From: JBQLZQ01 sp052168355
GTDB lineage: Bacteria > Pseudomonadota > Alphaproteobacteria > DSM-16000 > Inquilinaceae
Assembly (NCBI GenBank): GCA_052168355.1
Contig: JBQLZQ010000059.1
Location: forward strand, 1 to 64,000
Direction: 5' to 3'
DNA: 64,000 bases
Shown: piece after piece, positions 15,685 through 23,526 of the stretch
Position numbering within the stretch: the stretch's first letter is position 1
Layout of the letters: the number at the start of each line of letters is the position of its first letter
Program-made: the position numbers and the translations under genes
The notes under the pieces: generated by a model
Seen by the model: the letters and a program-made list of their open reading frames with translations, nothing else
Told to the model about the DNA's origin: nothing
Databases searched by the model: none

Positions 15685-16179
15685 TCACGGTGGTCCCGAA
15701 ACCAGCCGGCGACGGTGGATGGGGATCGGTCCGTCGGGGGCCCGCGCGGCGCCGAACGGCTCCCACCCCCGGCGCCGCAGCATGCCGGCCGCCAGCGCCG
15801 TCGTGATGTAAAGCGCGTCGAAGCCAAGCCGCGTGGCCTGTGCCTCGATGGCCCCGACCAGGGCCGTGCCGACGCCAAGGCGCCGGTGCGCCGGATGGAC
15901 CAGCCAGGCGGCAAGCCACGGGCCGACGCCAAGCTCACTGCCCAGCGAGTCCGTCTTCAGCGCGGCCGTGCCCAGGACCGCATCGTCGGCGTCCAGGGCG
16001 ACGACGCACAGCGGCAGGGCGTCGCGCTGGCAGGCGTCGGCGATGTCCTGGCGGACGTCGCCGGGACCGCCGGGTCCGTACCAGGACGGCCACGCCTCCA
16101 CGAACCAGCGTTCCAAGACTTCCGCCGCGTCCGGCCGGTCGGCCAGAAGGACGATTTTTACGACACGGTCATCGGCCAC
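15685..16179 (-). CDS. GNAT-family N-acetyltransferase
   Basis: A 164-residue protein with a GTG start at 16179. The acetyl-CoA binding segment appears as AWLVHPAHRRLGVGTALVGAIEAQA (motif A, R-R-x-G-x-G), preceded by a beta-strand ending in the GTAAL block. The C-terminal motif FDALYITTALAAGMLRRRGWEP is typical. It sits 12 bases after the apionate-oxidoisomerase-like gene, inside a catabolic operon. It may detoxify an amine or acylate a pathway by-product, but no substrate is apparent. Confidence 0.75.
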   Translation of the reverse strand: MADDRVVKIVLLADRPDAAEVLERWFVEAWPSWYGPGGPGDVRQDIADACQRDALPLCVVALDADDAVLGTAALKTDSLGSELGVGPWLAAWLVHPAHRRLGVGTALVGAIEAQATRLGFDALYITTALAAGMLRRRGWEPFGAARAPDGPIPIHRRRLVSGPP

Positions 16180-16191
16180 GGTGCCGGCGCA

Positions 16192-17031
16192 TCACGCCTT
16201 GGCCTGGGTGATGTCCTTGACGCTCTGCATCACCGCTTCCGGCTCGAACACCTTGAGCCAATCGTCCTTGAAGATGTGCGGCTTGGCCTTGGCGATGGCC
16301 AGCTTGGCGCCATCGGAGAACTGACCGGGAAATTCCTCGAACAGGATGGCGATCTCGATGCTGAGATGGCCCAGCATGAAGTCGCGCGCCGCTTCGTAGG
16401 GCACGCCCCTTCGCACCGCCTCGTCCATCGCCTCGCGCAGGGCCGAGACCATGGTCGCGCCCACGGTTTCCGACAGGGCCGGCTCCAGGATGGCCATTTG
16501 CTCCACCGTGACACGGTGCGACCGCATCACCGGCTTGTAGATGGTCCGGGCGATCTTCTCCCCCAGCGCGTAGTGTTCCTCCGGTCCCTGCATCAGGGCG
16601 CAGACGATGTGCTGCTTGGCCGCCACGCCGCCGAAAAAGTCGCGCTGGGCCTCGCGCTCGGTTTCGTCGTGGAACAGGGGCGTGTGGCAGGGATGGGTGA
16701 TGAAGTAGCCGATGTCCGCGCGCTCGGGCATGTCGCCGGCGTGGGGGGCGGCGGCGTCGAGCATGATCACCAGAGTGCCGGGCGCGAGGTCCCGGTAGAA
16801 CGTATGCGCGATCTTGCCGATCAACGCGTCGGGCACGGCCATCACCACCGCGTCGCAGCCTTTCAACGCGGCCTCCTGGGGGACGCAGTCCACGCCGACT
16901 TCCTTTTTCAGGCGTTCCTGCCCGGCGGCGCCGATTTCCACGTGCGCCACCTCGAATTCCGAGCCCTTGAGGTTCCTGGCCAGACGCACGCCCATCTTGC
17001 CGCCGGCGCCCAGCAGCGCGATCTTGGTCAT
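16192..17031 (-). CDS. apnO: D-apionate oxidoisomerase-like protein (PGDH_C family)
   Basis: 279 residues: an N-terminal Rossmann fold with GAGGKMG (8-14) and a C-terminal helical domain of the phosphogluconate-dehydrogenase-C type. Motifs THPCHTPLFHDETE, CALMQGPEE and MRSHRVTVEQMAILEPALSETV match, as I recall them, D-apionate oxidoisomerase, which converts D-apionate to 3-oxo-isoapionate with NAD+. The neighbours strengthen the call: a DUF1537 kinase and a RuBisCO-like protein directly upstream are the next two pathway enzymes. It starts 40 bases after the kinase stop. Another beta-hydroxyacid oxidation remains possible. Confidence 0.75.
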   Translation of the reverse strand: MTKIALLGAGGKMGVRLARNLKGSEFEVAHVEIGAAGQERLKKEVGVDCVPQEAALKGCDAVVMAVPDALIGKIAHTFYRDLAPGTLVIMLDAAAPHAGDMPERADIGYFITHPCHTPLFHDETEREAQRDFFGGVAAKQHIVCALMQGPEEHYALGEKIARTIYKPVMRSHRVTVEQMAILEPALSETVGATMVSALREAMDEAVRRGVPYEAARDFMLGHLSIEIAILFEEFPGQFSDGAKLAIAKAKPHIFKDDWLKVFEPEAVMQSVKDITQAKA

Positions 17032-17071
17032 CGGATTGTCTCCTTGTTATCGAGGTTGTCGAATTTCGATG

Positions 17072-18463
17072 TCATGGCGTCGCGGCCCCGTTCTTGACCG
17101 CGCCGAAATAATCGGGACGGCCGACCTGCCCGCCCTTGAGCGCGACCTCCAGGCCATCCAGCCGGTTGCGCCGGGACCAGGCCCGGCACAGCGGCGACCC
17201 GGGGGCGATCGGGGTGAGAAGCGTCAGCGCCTCGATGCCCAGCCGCCGGCTGCAGTGACCCGACGTATCGCCGCCGGCGACCACCGCCCGGCGCAGGCCG
17301 GTGCGTTCCAGAAGGACCGCCAGAAGGTCGCCCAGCGCCTGCCCGACCCGCCCGTTCGCTTCGGCCCGGTCGGGATAGCGGGCGGCCATGTCGCTGTCGA
17401 ACCTGGCGATGGACGGGTCGTCGGGCCCATCGGCCGTGTAGAGGCAAACATCCTGTCCCTGCCCCAACGCGGCCAATGCCGCGTCGAGCCCCCGCGCCGC
17501 CTCGGCCGTCGCCGCATCCGGATCGGCCAGAAGCCGCGGATCCAGGCGGATGCCGGCGGAACCCCGATCGACGGCCCAGCGGAGCTGCCCGGCGGTCACC
17601 GGCGAACAGCTGCCGCTGACCGTCACCAGCCGGTCCACGGGCGCCGCCCGGGCCGGTTCACACGCCGGAACCAGCAGACCGGCCCGCCGCCAGTGGGCGA
17701 CCAGCGCGTACTGCATCCCTGACGATCCGCACAGAAAGGCGGGGTCGTCCACGCCGTTCCAGATCAGTCGGCCCGCTTCCGCCAGGTCCTGGTCGTCGAG
17801 AATGTCGAACAGCACGATGTCGGCGCCCCCGCCGCGCACGGCGGCCAGCCGCTCGTCGGCCTCGCGGCGCAGGGCCAGCAGATCGACCAGCCCGATGGCG
17901 AGGTCGGTCTGGCGTGCGAGATGGCGCGTGAGATCGGCCTCGTCCATCGGGGTCACCGGGTGGCGGGCCATGGTCGGGTGGCGGTCCAGCCGGTAGGACA
18001 CGCCGTCCACCGTCGCGAACAGATTTCCGAAGGCCTGATAGCGGCGCAGCACCGGCGCGCCGACCACCATCGGCGTCCACGCCGTGCCGAAGGTCGCGCG
18101 CGCCAGTTCGATCGCCCTGCCGATGGATCCCACATGGGGCGCGCTGTCGAAGGTGCTGCAGGTCTTGTAATGGCACAGGGGCGCGCCCAGCGCCTTGAGC
18201 GCCTCGAACACCGGCGGCAGGTTGTCCGCCATCCAGTCGGGAGACTGGCTGCGGCTGATGCCGGCCACGCCCACGGCGCGCGCATCGGGAAACGCGGCCA
18301 GGGCCTCCGGTGCCGGCGGCTCAAGAAACAGCACCGCCGGCAGGCCGTTGAGGCTGAGCGCTTCCATGGAATCGGTCGAGCCGGTGAAATCGTCGCCGTA
18401 GAAGGTCATGACCAGCCCCGGCGGCAGGTCCCGACCAGAGCCTTGCGGCGACGGCGTGCTCAC
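17072..18463 (-). CDS. oiaK: DUF1537 four-carbon/branched acid-sugar kinase (3-oxo-isoapionate kinase-like)
   Basis: 463 residues with a GTG start whose bases overlap the RuBisCO-like stop codon (GTGA, 18460-18463). The N-terminal substrate domain begins FYGDDFTGSTD, and the C-terminal nucleotide domain contains VAGGDTSGHCSRRLGI and GSPLCRAWS...LKGGQVG, both standard DUF1537 motifs. The family phosphorylates acid sugars such as erythronate, threonate or 3-oxo-isoapionate at the terminal hydroxyl with ATP. Lying between an ApnO-like dehydrogenase and a RuBisCO-like protein, the OiaK assignment is the most economical. It could be another DUF1537 specificity. Confidence 0.75.
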   Translation of the reverse strand: MSTPSPQGSGRDLPPGLVMTFYGDDFTGSTDSMEALSLNGLPAVLFLEPPAPEALAAFPDARAVGVAGISRSQSPDWMADNLPPVFEALKALGAPLCHYKTCSTFDSAPHVGSIGRAIELARATFGTAWTPMVVGAPVLRRYQAFGNLFATVDGVSYRLDRHPTMARHPVTPMDEADLTRHLARQTDLAIGLVDLLALRREADERLAAVRGGGADIVLFDILDDQDLAEAGRLIWNGVDDPAFLCGSSGMQYALVAHWRRAGLLVPACEPARAAPVDRLVTVSGSCSPVTAGQLRWAVDRGSAGIRLDPRLLADPDAATAEAARGLDAALAALGQGQDVCLYTADGPDDPSIARFDSDMAARYPDRAEANGRVGQALGDLLAVLLERTGLRRAVVAGGDTSGHCSRRLGIEALTLLTPIAPGSPLCRAWSRRNRLDGLEVALKGGQVGRPDYFGAVKNGAATP

Positions 18464-19725
18464 CGGTAGGTCTCCAGCGCCTCGCGCAGCTCCCGATGGT
18501 CTGCGGCGTAACGCTCCAACGGTATTCCCTGAACCGCCGCCTCCCAGGCCTGACGGATGCTGGCGACGCCCGCCGCGACCCCGCCCGGGTGGCCCATGAT
18601 GCCGCCGCCGCAGGCGTAGATCAGGTCGGTGGTGCCCATCGCCGCATAGGTGTCGGCGGCCTGATCGGCCGACTGGCCGGAGGAGAATACCGGCACCACC
18701 GTGCAGGGCGGGCCGGGCGGCGGGAACATCGGCGTCAGGCATTCCCGGGCCGAGGCGACGACGCTGTCATCGCCTTCGCAGAACTTGTTGCGCAGGCCGT
18801 TGACATGCATGTGGTCGGCACCGGCCAGACGCCACAGCTTTTGCCAGGCGACATAGCTCCATCCCAGTTCCGGCGCCCGGGACAGATAGCCCCAGCCGTT
18901 GCGGTGGGCGTGGATGGGCAGGGTGGCGTGGCGCCGCAATTCGACCATGCCGACCAACCCCACCGAATTCAGGCTGGCCATCACACAGGTGCCGCCGCGT
19001 TCGACCACATGGTCGTGGCGCCGGCGCATCTGGTCCAGATCACCGGTCAGGTTGAAGGCGAACATGACCTTGCGCCCGATGCGGTCGGCATGGCGGTTGA
19101 CGACGTCCATGACCGCGTCGACCCTGGCCTCGAACGGGCAATAGGTGCCGTCGGCCTGAAGCTCGTCATCCTTGATGAAGTCGATGCCGCCCTCGCACAG
19201 GGTATCGACCAGATCGGCGGTGGCCTCCGCCGTCAGGCCGACGCTGGGCTTGACGATGGTACCGACCAGCGGCCGTCCTTCCACCCCGCTCAAGCGCCTC
19301 GTCCCGGCGACACCGAACTGCGGGCCTGGATAGGCGTCGGCAAAGGCCGCCGGCAAGGCGATGTCCAGCAGCCGCAAACCCGAAAACTGCTTCAGCTCGT
19401 AGAGGTTGCCGGCCACGGTGGCGACCAGGTTGGGCAGGCTGGGCCCCAGGCTTTCCAGCGGCCAGGACAGTTCCGCCTCGGCCCGGCGAATGACGGGTTT
19501 GTGCTCGCCTTTCGGCACGCCGGCCCCCGGCAGGGACGGGGCGTCTACCGTCCCCAGATTCTCCAGCCGTTCGATCCGGGCGCCGAAACGCGCCTTGAGC
19601 TCGGGCGTTTCGCCGGGCACCGCCACAAAAGTCCCGCTCGACTGCTCCCCGGCCATGATTTCGACCGCGACGCGCGGGTCGAACGCGGTTTCGATGCGGT
19701 AGGTCGCGTGGATACGGTCGGTCAC
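18460..19725 (-). CDS. oiaX: RuBisCO-like protein of a sugar-acid catabolic operon
   Basis: A 421-residue form IV RuBisCO homologue. The carbamylation/metal triad Lys185-Asp187-Glu188 (FIKDDE), Lys159 (VKPSVG) and His274-Arg275 are kept. The loop-6 lysine segment of true RuBisCO is replaced by a Ser/Gly sequence (VFSSGQSAD), so it should not fix CO2. In the known D-apionate pathways such proteins act on 3-oxo-isoapionate 4-phosphate, by decarboxylation or by transcarboxylation/hydrolysis to 3-phosphoglycerate and glycolate. Translation is coupled on both sides (ATGA with the dehydrogenase, GTGA with the kinase). Which of the two reactions it catalyses cannot be told by eye. Confidence 0.8.
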   Translation of the reverse strand: MTDRIHATYRIETAFDPRVAVEIMAGEQSSGTFVAVPGETPELKARFGARIERLENLGTVDAPSLPGAGVPKGEHKPVIRRAEAELSWPLESLGPSLPNLVATVAGNLYELKQFSGLRLLDIALPAAFADAYPGPQFGVAGTRRLSGVEGRPLVGTIVKPSVGLTAEATADLVDTLCEGGIDFIKDDELQADGTYCPFEARVDAVMDVVNRHADRIGRKVMFAFNLTGDLDQMRRRHDHVVERGGTCVMASLNSVGLVGMVELRRHATLPIHAHRNGWGYLSRAPELGWSYVAWQKLWRLAGADHMHVNGLRNKFCEGDDSVVASARECLTPMFPPPGPPCTVVPVFSSGQSADQAADTYAAMGTTDLIYACGGGIMGHPGGVAAGVASIRQAWEAAVQGIPLERYAADHRELREALETYR

Positions 19726-20759
19726 GAGTGCGGGTCCTGCGGTGTGGCGGGTTGTCCCGACGCGGCCGACTCGTAGGCGGCCTCGACCAGGGCGAAGGTC
19801 TTGAAATTGTCATGGCCCGATGTCGCCGGGGCGGTACCGGACAACAGGCAGTCCACCCAGTGCTGCTGGGTGTTGATCACGCTTTCCTGAACCAAGTCCC
19901 AGGGGGCCTCGCCCCAGGAGGGTGTGCGAGGCGATACGTCACGCACCTCGACGCCGTCCTTGGTGTGCAGTTCCAGGCGGAAATCGATGCCGAGGCGGAT
20001 CGAGCCCCGGTCGCCGTCCAGGGCGATCAGGGTCTGGGGAAACGGGTCGGGATCGACCGATGCGGCATAGGTGCACGACACCGCGCTGACCGCGCCGTCC
20101 TGATGGTCGAGAAGCATCGCCGCCTGATCCTCGCCCCTGATGCCCGGCCGGATCGACGCCGCGCGGCAATAGACCGAACGCGCGTCGCCCAGCAGGAACC
20201 GGGCGACATCCAGCACATGGATGCCCAGATCCAGGATGATGAACCGTTCGACCTCCGCCAAATAAGGCTGGTTGGCGTAGACATCGAAGCCGGTGCGGAA
20301 ATCGATGGCGGCGAAGAAGGGTTTGCCGATGGCGCCCTCGTCGAGCAGCCGGCGCACCGCGATCAAGGGTGTCTGGAACCGGAAATTCTCATGCACCATC
20401 AAAACGGTGCCGGCGGCATCGGCGGCCGCGATCATGGCCCGCACGTCGTCCAGGGTAGGACCGAACGGTTTCTGGCAGATGGCCGACACGCCGCGGGCGG
20501 CGGCCAGTTCCACCAGCGTCCGGTGGGTTTCCATGGTCGTGGCCACATCGATAAAATCGAGCGCTTCGCGATCCAGCATGTCGGCGGCGTCGGTGTAGGG
20601 GGTGGCCCCGGTGAGGTCGGCAGCGGCCTGTGCCTTTTGCGGATCGGTGTCGCACACGGCCGTCAGCGCGGCGCCGGTCACGTCGCCCCAGGCGCGGAGG
20701 TGGTTCTGGGCAAAGAAGCCGCAGCCGATGACCGCCCCCTTTACCGTCTCCGCCGCCAT
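19722..20759 (-). CDS. Gfo/Idh/MocA-family dehydrogenase, D-apiose dehydrogenase-like (paralogue A)
   Basis: 345 residues. The NAD(P) motif GAVIGCGFFAQNHL is at 8-21, the catalytic CQKPF (Lys in EKP-type position) near 94-98, and the substrate-side motif LDLGIHVLDV near 174-183. In operons containing ApnO, a DUF1537 kinase and a RuBisCO-like protein, such proteins oxidise D-apiose to D-apionolactone. It is strikingly similar along its whole length to the protein at 21506, which lies on the other side of the SDR gene. It overlaps the RuBisCO-like gene by ATGA and starts 3 bases after the SDR stop. The specificities of the two paralogues are unresolved. Confidence 0.8.
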   Translation of the reverse strand: MAAETVKGAVIGCGFFAQNHLRAWGDVTGAALTAVCDTDPQKAQAAADLTGATPYTDAADMLDREALDFIDVATTMETHRTLVELAAARGVSAICQKPFGPTLDDVRAMIAAADAAGTVLMVHENFRFQTPLIAVRRLLDEGAIGKPFFAAIDFRTGFDVYANQPYLAEVERFIILDLGIHVLDVARFLLGDARSVYCRAASIRPGIRGEDQAAMLLDHQDGAVSAVSCTYAASVDPDPFPQTLIALDGDRGSIRLGIDFRLELHTKDGVEVRDVSPRTPSWGEAPWDLVQESVINTQQHWVDCLLSGTAPATSGHDNFKTFALVEAAYESAASGQPATPQDPHS

Positions 20760-20762
20760 CGC

Positions 20763-21509
20763 CTAGCGCCCACCGGACACGTCGAAGACCGTGCCGGTGA
20801 CATAGCGGGCGCCGTCGGACAACAGCCAGAGCACGGCTTCGGCCACGTCGTCGGCGGTTCCGGCCCGGCCGATGGGGATGGAGGGCGTCAGCTTGGCCAG
20901 CCGGTTCTCGATGCCCGACGCCAACTGCATGTCGGTGTCGATCAGGCCCGGCCGGATGGCGTTGACCCGGATGCCCTCGCCCGCCACCTCACGCCCCAGG
21001 CCGAAGGTGAACGTATCCACCGCGCCCTTGCTGGCGGCATAAGGAAGGGACTCGCCAACACCCCCAAGAACCGCCGCCTTGGACGAGATATTGACGATGG
21101 CCCCGCCCTTGCGGCCGTGGCGGGTGGACATCCGCAGAACCCCCTCGCGGGCGCACAGCAGAAGACCGAACACATTGACGTCCAGCACCCGTCGCGCCTC
21201 GGCCAAATCGACCGTGTCCAGCCGGGCGGCGCGGTTGAGAATGCCGGCGCTGTTGACCAGCGCCGTCAGGGGACCGAGCTTGGCTTCCGCCTCGTCGAAC
21301 ATGGCGGTGACCGAGGCCTGGTCGACGACGTCGGCGGCCACGGCGATGGCCTTGCGCCCGGCCGCCTCGATATCGGCGACCACCGCCTCGGCCGCGTGCC
21401 GGTCGGCCCGGTAATTGACGCAGACATCGTAGCCGCGCTGCCCGGCCATGCGGGCGACCGCCGCCCCGATGCCCCGGCTGCCGCCGGTGACCAGCAGGAC
21501 GCCGGTCAT
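20763..21509 (-). CDS. short-chain dehydrogenase/reductase
   Basis: A 248-residue classical SDR: TGGSRGIG (8-15), NSAG (86-89), catalytic Ser142/143, Tyr157 and Lys161 (YAASK). The C-terminus VTGTVFDVSGGR is typical. It overlaps the upstream Gfo/Idh/MocA gene by ATGA and is followed after 3 bases by its paralogue, so it works in the same branched-sugar pathway, perhaps reducing or oxidising a keto intermediate. The Asn33-Tyr34-Arg35 after the second strand suggests NADP preference; this is inference. Confidence 0.85.
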   Translation of the reverse strand: MTGVLLVTGGSRGIGAAVARMAGQRGYDVCVNYRADRHAAEAVVADIEAAGRKAIAVAADVVDQASVTAMFDEAEAKLGPLTALVNSAGILNRAARLDTVDLAEARRVLDVNVFGLLLCAREGVLRMSTRHGRKGGAIVNISSKAAVLGGVGESLPYAASKGAVDTFTFGLGREVAGEGIRVNAIRPGLIDTDMQLASGIENRLAKLTPSIPIGRAGTADDVAEAVLWLLSDGARYVTGTVFDVSGGR

Positions 21510-22528
21510 GACGGCACCACGGCGCGGCCGCTTTCGGCCGACTCATAGGCGGCGAAGACCAATCCCAGCGTGTTGAGGTTGTCGGCGCCGGAGGTGGCCG
21601 GTTCGGCGCCCCGCGCCAGGCAGTCGAGCCAATGGTTCTGAATGTTGAAAACGCTGTCCTGAATCCCGTGCCAGGGCCGGGCGGTCCAGGGCCGCAATCC
21701 CGGTTCGACCGATCGTTCCTGCCGCCCCTGCCTGTCCGAGACGCTGAGCCGGTAGCCGGTATCCAGGACGACCGTGCCTGCCGTGCCCTCGATCCGAACC
21801 AGGGTCTGGGGGAACGGGTCGGGGTCGAGCGTGGTGAAGAAACTGCAGTCGAGTTGGCACCGGGTGCCGTCCGCGTGATCCAAGAGCATCGTCGCCGTGT
21901 CCTCCCCCCGGACGCGCGGGTTGACCCGCTGGGTCCGGCAATAAAGCCGCGTGACCTCACCGAAATAGGCGCGGGCCACGTCCAAAAGATGAATGCCCAG
22001 ATCCAGGATAACGAAGCGCTTCTCCGTCGCCAGATAGGGCTGGGTGGCGTAAACGTCGTAGCCGTGGCGGAACTGGATACGGGCGTGGAACGGGCGGCCG
22101 ATGCGGCCCGATCGCAGAACGTCCCGCACCGCCATCAACGGCGCCTGCCACCGGAAATTCTCGTGCACCATCAGCGGCACGCCGGCGGCGGCGCAGGCGT
22201 CGACCATCCGCCGCGCATCGTCCAGGGTGCGCGCGAACGGCTTCTGACAGATGGCGGGCACCCCGTGGGCGGCCGCCATCTCGACCAGCGGCACATGGGA
22301 ATCGACCGTGGTCGCGATATCGACGAAATCGAGATCCTGCTCGGCAAACAGGCGCGCCGCATCGTCATAGGCATGGGCGACGCCGAACCGGGCGGCGGCC
22401 GCGCGCGCCTTGTCCCCGTCCCGGTCGCACACCGCCACAAGATCGGCGCCGTCCAGCCCCCTCCAGGCGTTGAGGTGGTTCTCGGCGAAGAAGCCGCAGC
22501 CGATCACGGCCCCTTTGAGTTTGCTCAT
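21506..22528 (-). CDS. Gfo/Idh/MocA-family dehydrogenase (paralogue B)
   Basis: 340 residues from the ATG at 22528 (ATGA overlap with the permease gene). It has GAVIGCGFFAENHL at 6-19, AICQKPF and LDLGIHLLDV, and can be aligned end to end with the protein at 19722, with roughly half the residues identical by eye. Differences cluster in the C-terminal sheet that shapes the sugar pocket. The pair plus the intervening SDR suggests two related oxidations, for example of two sugar forms or of a sugar and its keto product. It could alternatively be the true D-apiose dehydrogenase, with paralogue A having a different role. Confidence 0.8.
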   Translation of the reverse strand: MSKLKGAVIGCGFFAENHLNAWRGLDGADLVAVCDRDGDKARAAAARFGVAHAYDDAARLFAEQDLDFVDIATTVDSHVPLVEMAAAHGVPAICQKPFARTLDDARRMVDACAAAGVPLMVHENFRWQAPLMAVRDVLRSGRIGRPFHARIQFRHGYDVYATQPYLATEKRFVILDLGIHLLDVARAYFGEVTRLYCRTQRVNPRVRGEDTATMLLDHADGTRCQLDCSFFTTLDPDPFPQTLVRIEGTAGTVVLDTGYRLSVSDRQGRQERSVEPGLRPWTARPWHGIQDSVFNIQNHWLDCLARGAEPATSGADNLNTLGLVFAAYESAESGRAVVPS

Positions 22529-23526
22529 GCCGCCTGGTCCTCCACCCGGATGGTCCGCCGGCCCATGCTGTCCAGGATCCGGCTGCGCTGGCTGTCCACG
22601 AACACGGCCAGGAAGATGATGGCGGCGGTGACCAAAGGATAGACGTAGGGATTGGCGTTGACGATGACCAAACCGTTGTTGACCGTCTGGATCAGCACCG
22701 CGCCGAACAGCGTTCCCACCACCGATCCCCGGCCGCCGAACAGGCTGGTGCCGCCCAGCACGGCGGCGGCGATGGCGGCGAATTCCTTTTCGACGCCGAA
22801 GGTGGCGAAGGCGGCGCCGACCTGGGTGATCGACACGAACCCGGCGATGCCAGCGCACACGCCGCAGATGCAATAGACCGAAAACAGGATGGCGGGAACA
22901 TTGATGCCGGCCTTCTTGGCCGCCTCGGGATTCTCCCCGACGGCGTAGATCTGGCGGCCATAGCCGGTCTGCCGCAGCACCACCCAGGCGACAGCGAAAA
23001 CGACGGCCAGAACCCACAGCGCCCAGGGCACGCCCAGATAGGAGGTGCGCCCCAGAACCAGGATGTTCTCTTCGTAGAACACCATCTTGGTCTTGGTCAT
23101 GTACAGGGCCAGGCCGCGGCCGATGAACAAGGTGGCCAGGGTGGTGATAAAGGCGGCCACCCGCAGCCGGACGATAAAGAACCCGTTGACCAGACCGAAC
23201 AGCATCCCCACCCCGACCGCCGCGGCGAAGGACACGGGCGCCGGCGCGCCGGGCAGCAGGATGCCGAACACGGCGACCGCCAGATACATGATCGCGCCGA
23301 CCGACAGATCGATGCCGGCGGTCAGCAGGACAAAGGTGATGCCGATGCCCAGGATCGCCACGTGCGACGACTGGATCAGGATGTTGACGAAATTCTGCGG
23401 ATCGAAGAACCGGTCCGACAGGGCCGTGAAGATCGCCAGCACCGCGAGAAACATGAGCACCGACGCGTAGCGCAGAACGACAAGAGCCAGACGCCGGTTG
23501 ACGGCGCCGCCGGCCGACACGGTCAT
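22525..23526 (-). CDS. ribose-type sugar ABC transporter permease
   Basis: 333 residues from the ATG at 23526, which overlaps the ATPase stop (ATGA). About eight to ten transmembrane segments are seen, with the RbsC/AraH signatures LTAGIDLSVGAIM near 67-79 and AAAVLGGTSLFGGRGSV near 250-266. It forms the inner-membrane channel with the permease at 25062; two different permease genes on both sides of the ATPase imply a heterodimeric channel. Its stop overlaps the start of a sugar dehydrogenase gene, tying uptake to the branched-sugar enzymes. Confidence 0.9.
   Translation of the reverse strand: MTVSAGGAVNRRLALVVLRYASVLMFLAVLAIFTALSDRFFDPQNFVNILIQSSHVAILGIGITFVLLTAGIDLSVGAIMYLAVAVFGILLPGAPAPVSFAAAVGVGMLFGLVNGFFIVRLRVAAFITTLATLFIGRGLALYMTKTKMVFYEENILVLGRTSYLGVPWALWVLAVVFAVAWVVLRQTGYGRQIYAVGENPEAAKKAGINVPAILFSVYCICGVCAGIAGFVSITQVGAAFATFGVEKEFAAIAAAVLGGTSLFGGRGSVVGTLFGAVLIQTVNNGLVIVNANPYVYPLVTAAIIFLAVFVDSQRSRILDSMGRRTIRVEDQAA

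Noticed and set aside
18460..19725. True carbon-fixing RuBisCO large subunit
   Set aside because: The loop-6 lysine region is missing, no small subunit or phosphoribulokinase is near, and the neighbours are sugar-acid catabolic genes.
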